A stretch of 64,000 nucleotides of DNA from Tubiluchus corallicola (GCA_030141605.1 JAQGDQ010000373.1:1-64000), one strand, 5' to 3'; positions 27,401 to 33,781 are shown, numbered from the stretch's first letter. Program-made: numbers and translations. Notes: generated from the sequence alone by a model not told the origin.

Positions 27401-30400
27401 TGCAGTAACAGTGGTGAGCCATAAATCATGATATACAGTAACCCATTAACTTTTATCACGCGTAAGAACAAGTGCATAAAATGGAAAAAAATTTGGGTAA
27501 CGAGCTTATTTTATTCTAATATTAACCATTTTTTTTATTTAACAACAGTTACGACAAACAGTGGACAGTAGAGTTCATCTTTGACTAGCCCTGTATTATT
27601 GGCTGGTACCAATTCGTTAAAACTTTTCCGTAAAATCTGTATTTTTAGTGGTGGCACGAAGAGAAAGCTAAGCACGGCTGTTTCATTAGTTGGCAACCCG
27701 CCAATTATATTTCTTGATGAGCCATCCACTGGAATGGATCCTGTTGCTAAGCGGTTGCTATGGGACACATTATCACATTATCGAGCGAATGGAAAGTGTA
27801 TTATCTTGACTTCTCACAGGTGAAATCTTAAAACCTTGGGGGGCGGTGTGTATTTTTTATGCTAATTAAAAAAATTCTGAGAATTACTTTAATAATAAAA
27901 TTAATCAAATACCACGAATAAACATGTGCTTTGCGTACCAAAATTGTCCATAAACTCAGATCATAAACGTCCATAACTCGTCAATTAAGCTTTTCTAGTT
28001 ATTCACATATCCTGGAATCTCCATTTCATGAGGATCATTTTGATACCAAGTTCATCGCTCTGTGTTATTTCTAAGCTGAGATAATCCATGTTGAAGTTGA
28101 GGTGCAGGCTACACACCGAAATACATAACCTTGAGAAAATCACTGTCAAAGTTTGCTGTTGTTTTTGTTACATTTCTACAAAACACTTAGCAACTGTACA
28201 AATGTTGGTTGCTATGGACTTTGCAAGAGCACATTGATGTTATGTTTAAATCCAGTAGATGGCTCTTCCTGATCTGGGCTTGGCAACAAAAAAAACCGGA
28301 AGCAAAATGTCAACTTCCAGCAGCTACTTATGGGAGTTTGAAAATAGGAGTTTTTTACAATTGCAGTACTTGTTTTTAGATGAAAAAGTGGGTATTTTTT
28401 AGTGTTTTCTGAACACTTTCTTTTTAATTTGGTGCTAGAATATGAAAGTCCAACTTATTTAGCGTTTGTTTTTAGGAAATACGAAAAATTGACATTTGAC
28501 CAAATTTTTGGTTCATTCCACTTTGCAGTATCATATTGTAGAGTTAACTATGCTGACTTATGGATGGTTCTGGAATGCAAGCAACAAATAATATTATTTG
28601 CTGTTACAGGTAGTTGTTGACTTACGACCTATGCGACTTTCTGTTTCACTTTGCAATTTAATTAACTAATTACATAAAATTAAAATTCAAAATCAAAAAT
28701 TTTTACTTTTTTCTCTCAATGGTTACACAGTTGCCCCGTTTTGCCCATCTTTCAGTTGCACTGATAAACCGTAAAAAACATAAATTTGAAAAATAATAAA
28801 AACATTCGAATCAATTCAATTCAAAATTTTTACTTTTTTCTCTCAATGGTTACAAAGTTGCCCTGTTTTGCCCATCTTTCAGTTGCACTGATAAACCGTA
28901 AAAAACATAAATTTGAAAAATAATAAAAACATTCGAATCAATTCAATTCAAAATTTTTACTTGTCCCTCTCAATGGTTACAAAGTTGCCCTGTTTTGCCC
29001 GTATTTCAATTGCACCGATAAACAGTAAAAAAGATAATTGAAAAATAATAAAAACATTCGAATCAATTCAATTCAAAATGTTTTTTGACTCTCTCAATAG
29101 ATTACAAAGTGTTTGAAATTATAGTCAGTAAATTATATTAGCAAAAAAAAAGAGACGGGATGGCGAGAGACCAGTGGTCATCGAGCAGCCACCACTATAT
29201 AAATAAGTTATTTTTACATACCACGGGTTTTTTAATTTAGCATAAACACACGTTATGTCGATTTGTTGTGCTACTATGTGATATGGATTTAGTATTGTCT
29301 GGAGAGACAGTAGCTAAATTTGTGCAAATAAGATCAATTAAGTTAAAGGTATTTTGAAATTTATGGTAGCCAAATTCAGCAAAATAAATCAGCGTAATTG
29401 GATTAATTAATTTCTGTGGTTTATATATCGTTCAACGGTGGTTGTTATAGGCATATTTAGAATTCGTGGAAGGGCCACGACGTCCCGTAATGGGTGTTTA
29501 CACGGACCCAACTCTCGGAAAGAGATACAATGCTTCTTAAAAAGAGAGTGGACGGGGTTACAATGTGGTGTGGGTCTTGACTGAACGCGCCTCCACCAAG
29601 AGGCACAGTGACGAGTTGACTGGGGGTTCGATTTTGGGCTATTCTGGCTTAGAAGCTACAGTGATGTTTGCATTGTTCTGACGTCTTTCCATTGTACTCT
29701 GTGTAGAGATTTGCTGAAGCAAAAGCCGTTACTGGCTTTACGTTATGAATGAGAACTATGCAGGACGTTCGCATATTTTTGATTATAAGTGTCTTTGTAC
29801 GCAAAATTTTTTTAATAGTAATTAGTAATAGAATTAATAGAAATGCAGTTGCATGACATGCAGTATCAATTAACAATGAACTATTAAATAAGTTAAATAA
29901 ACTAAAATAAAAAACAAAACCAGTTATAACTCGCATTTCCTTCTATTTTTTTAAACAAACTAACTTTAAATTGCTATACTTGGCGCAGCCATACTTAGTG
30001 CACATACACATCTAAAGTCTTGCATGTAGGGGGCACACCACTTTAATATACGGGTCTGACTTGCATCCAATTCATCTTACGACCAATTTGCCAGAACATA
30101 TTGTGGTCGTTAGGGGTGGGCAGTTTCTACCAGTGTTTTGGATATAAGCACATAGTGCCTCCTTGTGTTTGTTTTTTTGCAAATTTAGGCTGTTGATAGA
30201 CAGGTGAGCTAGGACAGGAAATAGGCCATGGCCTCATTTTGCAGACAGGATAGGAAAGAAGTCATTCTTGTTCAGCACGTCGTGTCGTTTTATAACAAAA
30301 TTTTGTCAGTCGAGTTCTCTTTAGCAAGTTAGTAAGATGCGGCAAAGATGTAAGTTTGATTTCTTCATATTTCATAATATCATTATACATTTTCATTATA

Positions 30401-33400
30401 GCAGTTAATTATCCTTTTAACATTGGATTAGCAGAAAATGTTTTTATTTGCTTCAGATAAAACAAAGTCGAGTCGCACATAATATGTCAGTCAGTCAGTC
30501 AGTCATTCAAGTGATGATGTGATAGTGATTTTAGAATGAGATGATGATTGCAACTTTGGAATTCGAATCGAACTGAATTTCAGTATTTCGAATCCGAATC
30601 GAATTCGAACTGAGTTTGAAAGATTTTCGAACAAGTTTTCGAACCACTAGTAAAAGTGGTCTTACAAAGATATTAATATTAGTTGACTTTATTCTGCAGT
30701 AAAATCGCTAATAGTTTATTAGAAATTTTGCACAAAAACTGCAGCTAAATTATGCTAATTGCATGCTGTTTCAAACATTTTAATGATAAGGAACATATGT
30801 GGCTGAAAGGCTGAATTATTCAAATCTAAAATTGTAGGTTCAAATGGAAGTCAAGCTAAAAAAATCATTCTACGTTTGATACACCCCTAGTGGTCATAAG
30901 TTGACAACTACCTGTAATTTGAATGTCTGTATTTGAAATGATGACAGACAGAAAATAATGTTATTATAGTATAATTATTGTTTTGTGTTTATAGCATGGA
31001 GGAATGTGAGGCGTTGTGTACAAGGATAGGCATCTTGGTCAACGGTCAGTTAAAATGTCTCGGCAGTCCGCAGCATTTGAAAAACAAATTTGGACAGGGC
31101 TACACGGTCCTAGCAAAACTTTCTCGTCTACCGGGAGGAGACGTGCCCGACCCTCAGCCGTTTATTGATCATGTAATGTCGCTGTATCAAGATAAATGTT
31201 TACTAAAAGACATTCATCAGGTAAAAACATAAAAACGGCACAACGTTTTTACATTAAATCGGTAAAACTTTCTGCATTCAGAGGGACATTTACCAAAAGG
31301 CTGAATAGGCTGTAGCCTAGGCCTGTCCCAAATGACGGAATGTCCCAAATAAAACTTCAAATTTCGCATTGGCTTGCTAACGATTATTTATTCTGAGAAA
31401 ATAAAACAAAGCATTTTGCAAGTTCAGGAGATTACAAATTATTACAAAATGGGAACTGAATCAAAATATTTAGTAATTTAGGTATGAATTACAAAGATTT
31501 TGCGAATTACAACAGAATTGTACATGTAGCATTGCAAAGTAGAAAATGTTACATGAAATAGAAATTAAACTTCTTTTTTGAGTAATTCAAAAATAATAAT
31601 CATATTAAACTTACGTATATTGGACAAAACAGGTCACAAGTTTTAAAGGCATCAAAAAAGCTGCAGAAACAGGCCACAAGCTTAAAGGCGTCAGAAAAAC
31701 TGCAGAAACAGGTCACAAGCTTAAAGACGTCAAAAAACTGCAGAAACAGGTCACAAGCTTAAAGGCATAAAAGAAACTGCAGAAACAGGTCACAAGCTTA
31801 AAGACGTCAAAAAACTGCAGAAACGGGTCACAAGCTTAAAGGCGTCAAAAAACTTCAGAAGCAGGTCACAAGCTTAAAGGCATCAAAAAAGCTGCAGAAA
31901 CAGGTCACAAGCTTAAAGGCATCAAAAAAACTTCAGAAACAGGTCACAAGCTTAAAGGCACCAAAAAAGCTGCAGAAACAGGTCACAAGCTTAAAGGCAT
32001 AAAAAAACTGCAGAAACAGGTCACAAGCTTAAAGGCGTCAAAAAACTGCAGAAACAGGTCACAAGCTTAAAGGCGTCAGAAAAACTGCAGAAACAGGTCA
32101 CAAGCTTAAAGACGTCAAAAAACTGCAGAAACAGATCACAAGCTTAAAGGCATAAAAAAACTGCAGAAATAGGCCACAAGCTTAAAGGCGTCAAAAAACT
32201 TCAGAAGCAGGTCACAAGCTTAAAGGCATCAAAAAAGCTGCAGAAACAGGTCACAAGCTTAAAGGCGTCAAAAAACTTCAGAAACAGGTCACAAGCTTAA
32301 AGGCGTCAAAAAAGCTGCAGAAACAGGTCACAAGCTTAAAGGCATCAAAAAAGCTGCAGAAACAGGTCACAAGCTTAAAGGCATCAAAAAAGCTGCAGAA
32401 ACAGGTCACAAGCTTAAAGGCATCAAAAAAGCTGCAGAAACAGGTCACAAGCTTAAAGGCGTCAAAAAAGCTGCAGAAACAGGTCACAAGCTTAAAGGCA
32501 TCAAAAAACTGCAGAAGCAGGTCACAAGCTTAAAGGCATCAAAAAAACTGCAGAAACAGGTCACAAGCTTAAAGGCATCAAAAAAACTTCAGAAACAGGT
32601 CACAAGCTTAAAGGCACCAAAAAAGCTGCAGAAACAGGTCACAAGCTTAAAGGCATAAAAAAACTGCAGAAACAGGTCACAAGCTTAAAGGCGTCAAAAA
32701 ACTGCAGAAACAGGTCACAAGCTTAAAGGCGTCAGAAAAACTGCAGAAACAGGTCACAAGCTTAAAGACGTCAAAAAACTGCAGAAACAGATCACAAGCT
32801 TAAAGGCATAAAAAAACTGCAGAAATAGGCCACAAGCTTAAAGGCGTCAAAAAACTTCAGAAGCAGGTCACAAGCTTAAAGGCATCAAAAAAGCTGCAGA
32901 AACAGGTCACAAGCTTAAAGGCGTCAAAAAACTTCAGAAACAGGTCACAAGCTTAAAGGCATCAAAAAAGCTGCAGAAACAGGTCACAAGCTTAAAGGCG
33001 TCAAAAAAGCTGCAGAAACAGGTCACAAGCTTAAAGGCATCAAAAAACTGCAGAAGCAGGTCACAAGCTTAAAGGCATCAAAAAAACTGCAGAAACAGGT
33101 CACAAGCTTAAAGGCATCAAAAAAACTGCAGAAACAGGTCACAAGCTTAAAGGTATCAAAAAACTGCAGAAACAGGTCACAAGTTTTTACCAAATAATTA
33201 AATTAGGTTAAACCATTCAATCTAATCCATTGACGAAAAATAAAAACAAATTTTATTCTTGTTAACATGGTGCTGAAAGCACTGTGCCAATTTTGTCCTT
33301 ATTCTAGACCGATATGCTTTTCTAATTAATAATAGTAGTAGAGATTTTTTCTCTTTGCGGCACCTTGCCGAACCATTTTCCAATCTTTGGTTTGCAGATG

Positions 33401-33781
33401 ATACCAAAGATCTCTTTTGATTCAGGTAAGCATTTTTGTCGACAATGAAGAAAAATTTGAAAAGATAATTCGAAATAAAAGTGTATAGTGTCTTTTGGGA
33501 CACCTGACATTTTACTGTTTGTCTCACGGTTACGACTTAATTGAATTGTTCGCATCACTAGCTCAGAGTTCACTAGCTCTTCATGTATTTTACTTTGCGT
33601 TTCATAGGGCTTTGTACGGATGCACATACTGGACGTATCACTAAAGTTGTCCAGTATATTTCTAATGATGGAGAAAGCCAGAGTTGATTTTAATTTGGAG
33701 GACTATTCAGTGAGTCAAACGACATTAGAACAGGTCTTCTTAAACTTTGCCAAGTTGCAACGACCGGTAGTAGATACATAG
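1337..33781 (+). CDS. ABCA3-like: Gene A: ABCA3-like full lipid transporter, 3' part (17 exons)
   Basis: A subfamily-A ABC transporter, a membrane pump that by family knowledge moves phospholipid or sterol using ATP. The first half lies left of the window. Exons seen are 1337-1454, 3171-3325, 4716-4871, 5582-5792, 7710-7959, 9643-9737, 12232-12989, 15814-16078, 17912-18157, 18911-19104, 21592-21802, 22864-23355, 24157-24254, 26021-26208, 27649-27819, 30995-31220 and 33608-33781. All have AG/GT borders and the phases chain without a break to TAG at 33779-33781, giving 1,335 residues. Order: NBD1 (1-213), regulatory segment (214-328), transmembrane half 2 with extracellular loop (329-816), linker (817-about 990), NBD2 (to about 1275), C-terminal segment. 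Both NBDs keep Walker A, Q-loop Gln, signature, Walker B and H-loop. Oddities: Trp instead of Arg after the NBD1 H-loop, and a 17-residue repeat in the linker. Placement near ABCA3 rather than another ABCA member is recall-based. Confidence 0.95.
1520..1705 (+). repeat. Dispersed repeat fragment, second copy at 29655-29830
   Basis: Shares the run CTACTGGCTTTGCATTA and a following GGATGTTCGCGTATT-like block with 29728-29790. Family unknown. Confidence 0.6.
1859..2513 (+). mobile_element. Family R1 MITE, copy 1
   Basis: R1 is the commonest repeat in the window (nine copies). One end carries a form of GCAAAATCGTCCATAAGTCG, the other the inverse of GCAAACCAAAACCGTCCATA, so the imperfect terminal inverted repeats are about 35 bp long. 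Full copies are about 580-660 bp. Short ORFs inside recur because the repeat recurs; they are not genes. Superfamily not determined. Confidence 0.85.
2514..2605 (+). mobile_element. tRNA-derived SINE-like fragment
   Basis: Contains a pol III A-box match (TGGTCTAGTTG) and B-box match (GGTTCAAATCC), closer together than in a real tRNA, followed by a TTTTCAC/TTTCAAGTTTGG tail also seen, in varied form, after B-boxes near 14712 and 62981. Not a functional tRNA. Confidence 0.5.
2741..3033. mobile_element. Foldback MITE
   Basis: Long inverted repeat: the left arm GTTTGGACAGCAATCAGCTA and its continuation through CTGCAGTATAGAAAATTA match the reverse complement of 2935-3033 with few changes. Arms are about 70-95 bp around an AT-rich core. 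It ends about 140 bp before the Q-loop exon of gene A. Confidence 0.8.
3171..3325 (+). CDS. Gene A exon: NBD1 Q-loop
   Basis: Encodes the segment from GLYPPTSG to the Q-loop and helical domain ([12 protein letters not shown]). The Q-loop reads [12 protein letters not shown], where the usual ABCA form is GLCPQHD; the catalytic Gln is kept. Phase 1 in, phase 0 out. Differs from 60508-60662 at five sites, all synonymous by my hand count. The adjoining intron sequence is a foldback element upstream and a TTAA element downstream. Confidence 0.95.
3357..3974 (+). mobile_element. piggyBac-like MITE (R3), copy 1
   Basis: Starts CCCTTTCACTAC and ends ATAGTGAAAGGG, flanked on both sides by TTAA (3353-3356 and 3975-3978), the hallmark of piggyBac insertion. 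Contains a CA-rich microsatellite near 3515-3570. No transposase. Other copies at 25136 and 44850, and a decayed piece at 63785. Confidence 0.88.
3979..4630. other. Gene A intron, unrecognised, with CA-rich microsatellite
   Basis: Holds a (CA/GCAC)n stretch at about 4545-4605; the rest shows no structure I can name. Confidence 0.6.
4716..4871 (+). CDS. Gene A exon: NBD1 signature motif
   Basis: Encodes the ABC signature [10 protein letters not shown] and the helix before Walker B. Phase 0 on both sides. Differs from 62612-62767 at six sites, all synonymous. The intron just upstream (4631-4697) is identical to 62527-62593 in gene B. Confidence 0.95.
4980..5463 (+). mobile_element. Family R2 MITE, copy 1 (hAT-like ends)
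   Basis: Ends CAGGGTTCCCAC and GTGGGAACCCTG. The interior repeats the motif AAAGTCAGGGAAA. Termini of the CAGGG type suggest a non-autonomous hAT element, but I see no matching 8-bp target duplication. Further copies at 23551, 26941, 40219 (shortened), 45714 and 63093 (truncated). Confidence 0.82.
5582..5792 (+). CDS. Gene A exon: NBD1 Walker B, D-loop and H-loop
   Basis: Encodes Walker [14 protein letters not shown] with the catalytic Glu, then H-loop [15 protein letters not shown]. The next residue is Trp (TGG) where gene B has Arg (CGG) and the family strongly prefers Arg. Phase 0 in, phase 1 out. The first 141 nt differ from gene B at 3 synonymous sites and the last 70 nt at 14. Confidence 0.95.
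6022..6665 (+). other. GC-richer block with a TATA box; possible LTR or cryptic promoter
   Basis: Contains TATAAAAGG at about 6296-6304, with GC-richer blocks near 6022-6080 and 6601-6660. I see no AATAAA and no target duplication, so a solo LTR is only a guess. A promoter inside the gene A intron is the other reading. Confidence 0.3.
6725..6960 (+). repeat. Dispersed repeat R11, inverted copy at 24900-25115
   Basis: The block around TTTCAATATTTTATATGTCA and CATCTTTCACCATGTA matches the reverse complement of 24930-25100. A diverged piece recurs near 55775-55840. Family unknown. Confidence 0.65.
6981..7638 (+). mobile_element. Family R1 MITE, copy 2
   Basis: Full-length relative of the copy at 1859. 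Its left end is altered (TTTATGGAAAATCGTCCATA). Ends 72 bp before the acceptor of the exon at 7710. Confidence 0.82.
7710..7959 (+). CDS. Gene A exon: segment after NBD1
   Basis: Encodes [10 protein letters not shown] through [10 protein letters not shown], the conserved regulatory segment that follows NBD1 in ABCA proteins. Acceptor TTGACAG, donor GTATTG, phase 1 in and phase 2 out. No counterpart from gene B is in the window, because that gene leaves after its fourth NBD1 exon. Confidence 0.93.
7985..8220 (+). repeat. Family R5 fragment
   Basis: Shares GTATAAAACTTGTAAATTT and GTTTGAAAAATAATCA with copies near 13023, 13551, 40867 and 41541. Starts right after the donor of the exon ending at 7959. 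Confidence 0.7.
8223..8751. mobile_element. pogo/Tigger-like MITE
   Basis: Ends CAGTGTTCCCTCGCTACTTC and a matching inverted CGATAAACGAGTGAACACTG, with TA on each side (8221-8222 and 8752-8753). The 'CAGTG..CCTCGC' terminus is typical of pogo/Tigger elements. Interior has no transposase ORF. Confidence 0.82.
8754..9236. other. Gene A intron, unrecognised
   Basis: Begins with an AT-rich (AATAAT)-type stretch to about 8850; the remainder shows no repeat or exon I can identify. Confidence 0.5.
9237..9448 (+). repeat. (CT)n microsatellite
   Basis: About 210 bp of CT repeats with TTT and CATT interruptions, in a gene A intron. It gives long, meaningless Ser/Leu and Arg/Glu ORFs. Confidence 0.97.
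9643..9737 (+). CDS. Gene A exon: short linker to half 2
   Basis: A 95-nt exon encoding about 32 hydrophilic residues ([18 protein letters not shown] and on), between the EEVFL motif and the second transmembrane half. Called because it has AG and GT borders and is the only piece found that joins phase 2 to phase 1 between its neighbours. This region is poorly conserved in the family, so the borders are less certain than for the NBD exons. Confidence 0.82.
9913..10477. mobile_element. hAT-like MITE with 8-bp target duplication
   Basis: Ends CAGGGATGT and ACATCCTTG, flanked by ATAGATGG (9905-9912) and ATGGATGG (10478-10485), a 7 of 8 match. The subterminal region is rich in GAAAACGAAA-type motifs. 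Non-autonomous. Confidence 0.78.
10810..11432. mobile_element. Tigger-like element (R4) with internal 54-bp tandem array
   Basis: Outer parts resemble the elements at 56470 and 59387 (TTAGCGACGTTT... and GCATTAGCGTCATTAAGCGAGG). Inside, 10846-11177 is about six copies of a 54-bp unit containing CTGAACAATTGACACC and CTTAACGATGCACGTTTCA. As 54 is a multiple of three, the array gives a long repetitive reverse ORF that is not a gene. Confidence 0.8.
11433..12231. other. Gene A intron, mostly unrecognised
   Basis: Contains, near 12086-12105 and 12144-12160, two copies of GGGCGTAGCC, a motif often found at the ends of DNA elements. Otherwise no clear structure before the acceptor at 12230-12231. 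Confidence 0.45.
12232..12989 (+). CDS. Gene A exon: first helix of half 2 and large extracellular loop
   Basis: The largest exon, 758 nt. It opens with an amphipathic stretch ([14 protein letters not shown]) and a hydrophobic helix (residues around [16 protein letters not shown]), as at the start of the second ABCA half. About 170 polar residues form the extracellular loop, with N-glycosylation sequons NGT and NSS. It ends with a second helix ([18 protein letters not shown]) and [12 protein letters not shown]. Phase 1 in, phase 0 out. Confidence 0.96.
13023..13520 (+). mobile_element. Family R5 element with internal hairpin
   Basis: Ends ACACAAGAAAACC and CCTTTTCTTGTCCTTT form short inverted repeats. 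A 27-bp-arm hairpin (TTTTGATGGTAGGTCATTTG and its inverse) lies at 13189-13245. An inverted relative covers 40867-41535. Confidence 0.65.
13551..13795 (+). repeat. Family R5, second partial copy
   Basis: Restarts with AAAGTACAAGGAAACAC 30 bp after the previous copy and carries the same CACAGAGCTTGCGTTAGCAG block. Confidence 0.65.
14210..14371 (+). repeat. 66-bp tandem repeat, about 2.5 units
   Basis: Units at 14210-14275 and 14276-14341 and a partial third, each starting GGACACTCATTAATTC. In a gene A intron; the ORFs on both strands come from the repeat. Confidence 0.9.
14690..14775 (+). mobile_element. tRNA-derived SINE-like fragment
   Basis: B-box match GGTTCAAATCC followed by CTTTTCACATTTACTTC, like the copy at 2514. 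The A-box side is lost. Confidence 0.4.
15076..15732 (-). mobile_element. Family R1 MITE, copy 3
   Basis: Inverted full-length copy, from GCAAACCAAAACCGTCCATA to GTGCAAGCAT. It ends about 80 bp before the acceptor of the exon at 15814. Confidence 0.85.
15814..16078 (+). CDS. Gene A exon: transmembrane helices of half 2
   Basis: Encodes [18 protein letters not shown] onward: three hydrophobic spans separated by short loops, as in transmembrane half 2 of ABCA proteins. Acceptor TTCTTAG, donor GTAAGT. Phase 0 in, phase 1 out. Its downstream intron carries the two 51-bp minisatellites. Confidence 0.95.
16309..16895 (+). repeat. 51-bp minisatellite, array 1 (about 11 units)
   Basis: Unit contains GACAAAGGTTATTTACAAAA and GTTGTAAAATGTCTAAGTAT. 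Units degrade toward the right. Intronic, upstream of array 2, with which it shares TTGTAAAA and TATTCTACTTA. Confidence 0.95.
17162..17884 (+). repeat. 51-bp minisatellite, array 2 (about 14 units)
   Basis: Unit contains GGTTACGAGTTGTAAAAATG and TTTCATTATTCTACTTACAA plus GAAGAAACAGT. Some units have GTGAG for ACGAG, others AAAGTG for AAAATG, suggesting turnover of pairs of units. Ends 28 bp before the exon at 17912. The period divides by three, so all frames stay open by chance. Confidence 0.96.
17912..18157 (+). CDS. Gene A exon: transmembrane and re-entrant region of half 2
   Basis: Encodes a hydrophobic span ([13 protein letters not shown]), an acidic stretch ([16 protein letters not shown]), then [11 protein letters not shown], matching the ABCA pattern of a helix followed by LPNHCLG. 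Several Cys near the end could form disulfides. Phase 1 on both sides. The acceptor sits about 28 bp after the end of a minisatellite, so its pyrimidine tract is the only unique sequence there. Confidence 0.94.
18211..18848 (+). mobile_element. Family R1 MITE, copy 4
   Basis: From GTGCTTGGATAGCAAAATC to TTTGCAAGCACG. Fills most of the intron between 18157 and 18911. Confidence 0.83.
18911..19104 (+). CDS. Gene A exon: last helix of half 2
   Basis: Encodes [20 protein letters not shown] and the final transmembrane span, followed by a basic cytosolic segment ([14 protein letters not shown]). The family equivalent is the APGVGRF helix ahead of the NBD2 linker. Phase 1 in, phase 0 out; donor GTATTC is weak but in phase. 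Confidence 0.93.
19255..20030 (-). mobile_element. Family R1 MITE, copy 5, with an extra internal block
   Basis: Inverted copy, about 120 bp longer than the others. The extra block, roughly 19735-19855, includes CTGACAGGCCACTGGCTAGC and is absent from the other copies, so it is a nested insertion or a longer family member. Confidence 0.8.
20047..20503. mobile_element. piggyBac-like MITE, second type
   Basis: Flanked by TTAA on both sides (20043-20046 and 20504-20507). Ends CCCTTTCATACCCA and TGGGACTGAAAGGG. Shares its first 8 bp with R3 but has a different interior, with the palindrome TATCCCGTGGGATA near each end. Confidence 0.88.
20760..21535 (+). pseudogene. LINE fragment: end of reverse transcriptase and 3' tail
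   Basis: A 60-residue open stretch (20775-20957) reads [20 protein letters not shown] then [18 protein letters not shown], recognisable as the catalytic YADD region of a non-LTR reverse transcriptase, with the second residue pair altered to YAND. Downstream frames are closed; the tail ends in AT-rich repeats (ACAAATTACAAAT). A 5'-truncated, dead copy in a gene A intron. Confidence 0.78.
21592..21802 (+). CDS. Gene A exon: cytosolic linker before NBD2
   Basis: Encodes about 70 residues rich in Ser, Thr, Arg and Lys ([20 protein letters not shown] and on), ending in a short Gln run. Such low-complexity, phosphorylatable linkers are usual between half 2 and NBD2 of ABCA proteins. Acceptor TTGCAG, donor GTAAGC, phase 0 in and phase 1 out. 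Not recognisable by sequence alone; called from frame continuity and position. Confidence 0.8.
22562..22771. repeat. Long hairpin, about 95-bp arms
   Basis: Left arm 22562-22656 (starting TTAGTAGATTCAGTAAGCCA) is the near-perfect reverse complement of 22677-22771, with a 20-bp loop. Ends 92 bp before the exon at 22864. Probably a foldback MITE; relatives not seen elsewhere in the window. Confidence 0.88.
22864..23355 (+). CDS. Gene A exon: repeat linker plus start of NBD2
   Basis: The first part encodes a tandem 17-residue repeat (core [17 protein letters not shown], about five units plus a remnant). The second part starts NBD2: [20 protein letters not shown], then [12 protein letters not shown], the first part of Walker A, which is split by the intron. 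Phase 1 on both sides. In vertebrate ABCA3 this linker is short and not repetitive, so the repeat is a lineage feature. Confidence 0.93.
22894..23160 (+). repeat. Coding 51-bp minisatellite (17-residue repeat)
   Basis: Lies wholly in the linker exon of gene A. Three near-identical units (TCTGATTGGTCCCAGTCAGT onward) at about 22999-23151, preceded by a diverged unit, a longer 19-codon unit and followed by a partial unit. The frame is kept throughout. Confidence 0.95.
23551..24039 (+). mobile_element. Family R2 MITE, copy 2
   Basis: CAGAGTTCCCATAG to TGTGGGAACCTTG. Fills the intron that splits the NBD2 Walker A motif of gene A. Confidence 0.82.
24157..24254 (+). CDS. Gene A exon: NBD2 Walker A lysine
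   Basis: Completes Walker A after splicing: GMNGAG from the previous exon joins GKTSTFKML here, so the ATP-binding Lys and Thr are intact. Then [14 protein letters not shown], typical of the family. Phase 1 in, phase 0 out, donor GTACGT. The open frame running on from 23355 reads intron and is not protein. Confidence 0.94.
24384..24824 (-). mobile_element. Solo LTR (minus strand)
   Basis: Read on the minus strand it begins TGTTACGG and ends CCGTTACA, has a TATA box (TATAAAAG, plus-strand 24668-24675) and, about 130 bp further, a polyadenylation signal (AATAAA, plus-strand 24536-24541). This order and spacing fit an LTR. No internal region, gag or pol is present and I see no clean target duplication, so it is most likely an old solo LTR. 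Confidence 0.72.
24900..25115 (-). repeat. Dispersed repeat R11, inverted copy
   Basis: Reverse complement of the block at 6725-6960 (TATAAAATATTGAAAGTGAA and flanks). Family unknown. Confidence 0.65.
25136..25746 (+). mobile_element. piggyBac-like MITE (R3), copy 2
   Basis: CCCTTTCACTACG to CGTAGTGAAAGGG between TTAA 25132-25135 and TTAA 25747-25750. The best-kept ends of the family: 13 bp perfectly inverted. Confidence 0.92.
26021..26208 (+). CDS. Gene A exon: NBD2 Q-loop
   Basis: Encodes [20 protein letters not shown], the canonical NBD2 Q-loop, and the helical domain to [13 protein letters not shown]. Phase 0 in; ends with AG so that the signature Ser is split across the intron. The Pro lost from the NBD1 Q-loop is present here. 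Confidence 0.95.
26282..26604. mobile_element. Inverted-repeat element R8, copy 1
   Basis: Ends GGTCAAAGGTTAAATGTACC and GGTACACTTAACGTTTGACC. An inverted relative sits at 47148-47455. Between the exons at 26208 and 27649. Confidence 0.75.
26941..27353 (+). mobile_element. Family R2 MITE, copy 3
   Basis: CAAGGTTCCCACAG to CTGTGGGAACCTTG, with about 70 bp deleted from the middle compared with copy 1. Confidence 0.82.
27649..27819 (+). CDS. Gene A exon: NBD2 signature, Walker B and H-loop
   Basis: With the AG of the previous exon it reads [11 protein letters not shown] (signature), [17 protein letters not shown] (Walker B and D-loop) and IILTSHS, whose His is the H-loop switch. All catalytic residues are present. 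Phase 2 on both sides. Confidence 0.96.
27926..28583 (+). mobile_element. Family R1 MITE, copy 6
   Basis: Full length. Near its left end a short stretch containing GTCCATAA is repeated within about 30 bp, a local duplication not seen in other copies. Confidence 0.82.
28690..29105 (+). repeat. 127-bp tandem repeat, about 3.3 units
   Basis: TCTCAATGGTTACA recurs at 28714, 28841, 28968 and, changed, 29092. Intronic. Confidence 0.9.
29135..29215 (-). repeat. LINE 3'-tail-like fragment
   Basis: The CACCACTATATAAATAA block resembles the pieces at 50029 and 61050. Short and uncertain. Confidence 0.35.
29216..30994. other. Gene A intron, mostly unrecognised
   Basis: Contains a GC-richer block at about 29470-29640, a dispersed repeat piece at 29655-29830 shared with 1520-1705, an (AGTC)n run at 30486-30505 and a degenerate TCGAAT-rich stretch at 30560-30640. 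No exon fits. Confidence 0.5.
30995..31220 (+). CDS. Gene A exon: end of NBD2
   Basis: Encodes [20 protein letters not shown] and [15 protein letters not shown], the well-conserved end of NBD2, then a variable stretch ending KDIHQ. Phase 2 in, phase 0 out. The following intron holds the 39-bp minisatellite. Confidence 0.96.
31632..33186 (+). repeat. 39-bp minisatellite, about 40 units, with higher-order repeat
   Basis: Unit built from AGGTCACAAGCTTAAAGGCA and TCAAAAAAGCTGCAGAAAC (37-39 bp variants). A block of unit variants recurs at a distance of 656 bp: the rare GGCACC variant is at 31957 and 32613 with the same neighbours. Almost every unit has a HindIII and most a PstI site. It makes up most of the last intron of gene A. 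Confidence 0.97.
33608..33781 (+). CDS. Gene A last exon and stop codon
   Basis: Read in phase 0 from CATAG at 33603-33607, it gives [14 protein letters not shown], then [19 protein letters not shown], the C-terminal signature of ABCA transporters, and stops with TAG at 33779-33781. The last residues are LQRPVVDT. Confidence 0.95.
   Translation, partial: GFVRMHILDVSLKLSSIFLMMEKARVDFNLEDYSVSQTTLEQVFLNFAKLQRPVVDT

Noticed and set aside
32278-32487. Repetitive reverse ORF ([13 protein letters not shown] units)
   Set aside because: Translation of the 39-bp minisatellite.
31632-33186. CRISPR-like array
   Set aside because: Units are contiguous with no unique spacers and the context is a eukaryotic intron.
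1337-33781. Gene A as a pseudogene
   Set aside because: Seventeen exons keep phase to a natural stop and both NBDs keep all catalytic motifs; one Arg-to-Trp change is not enough.
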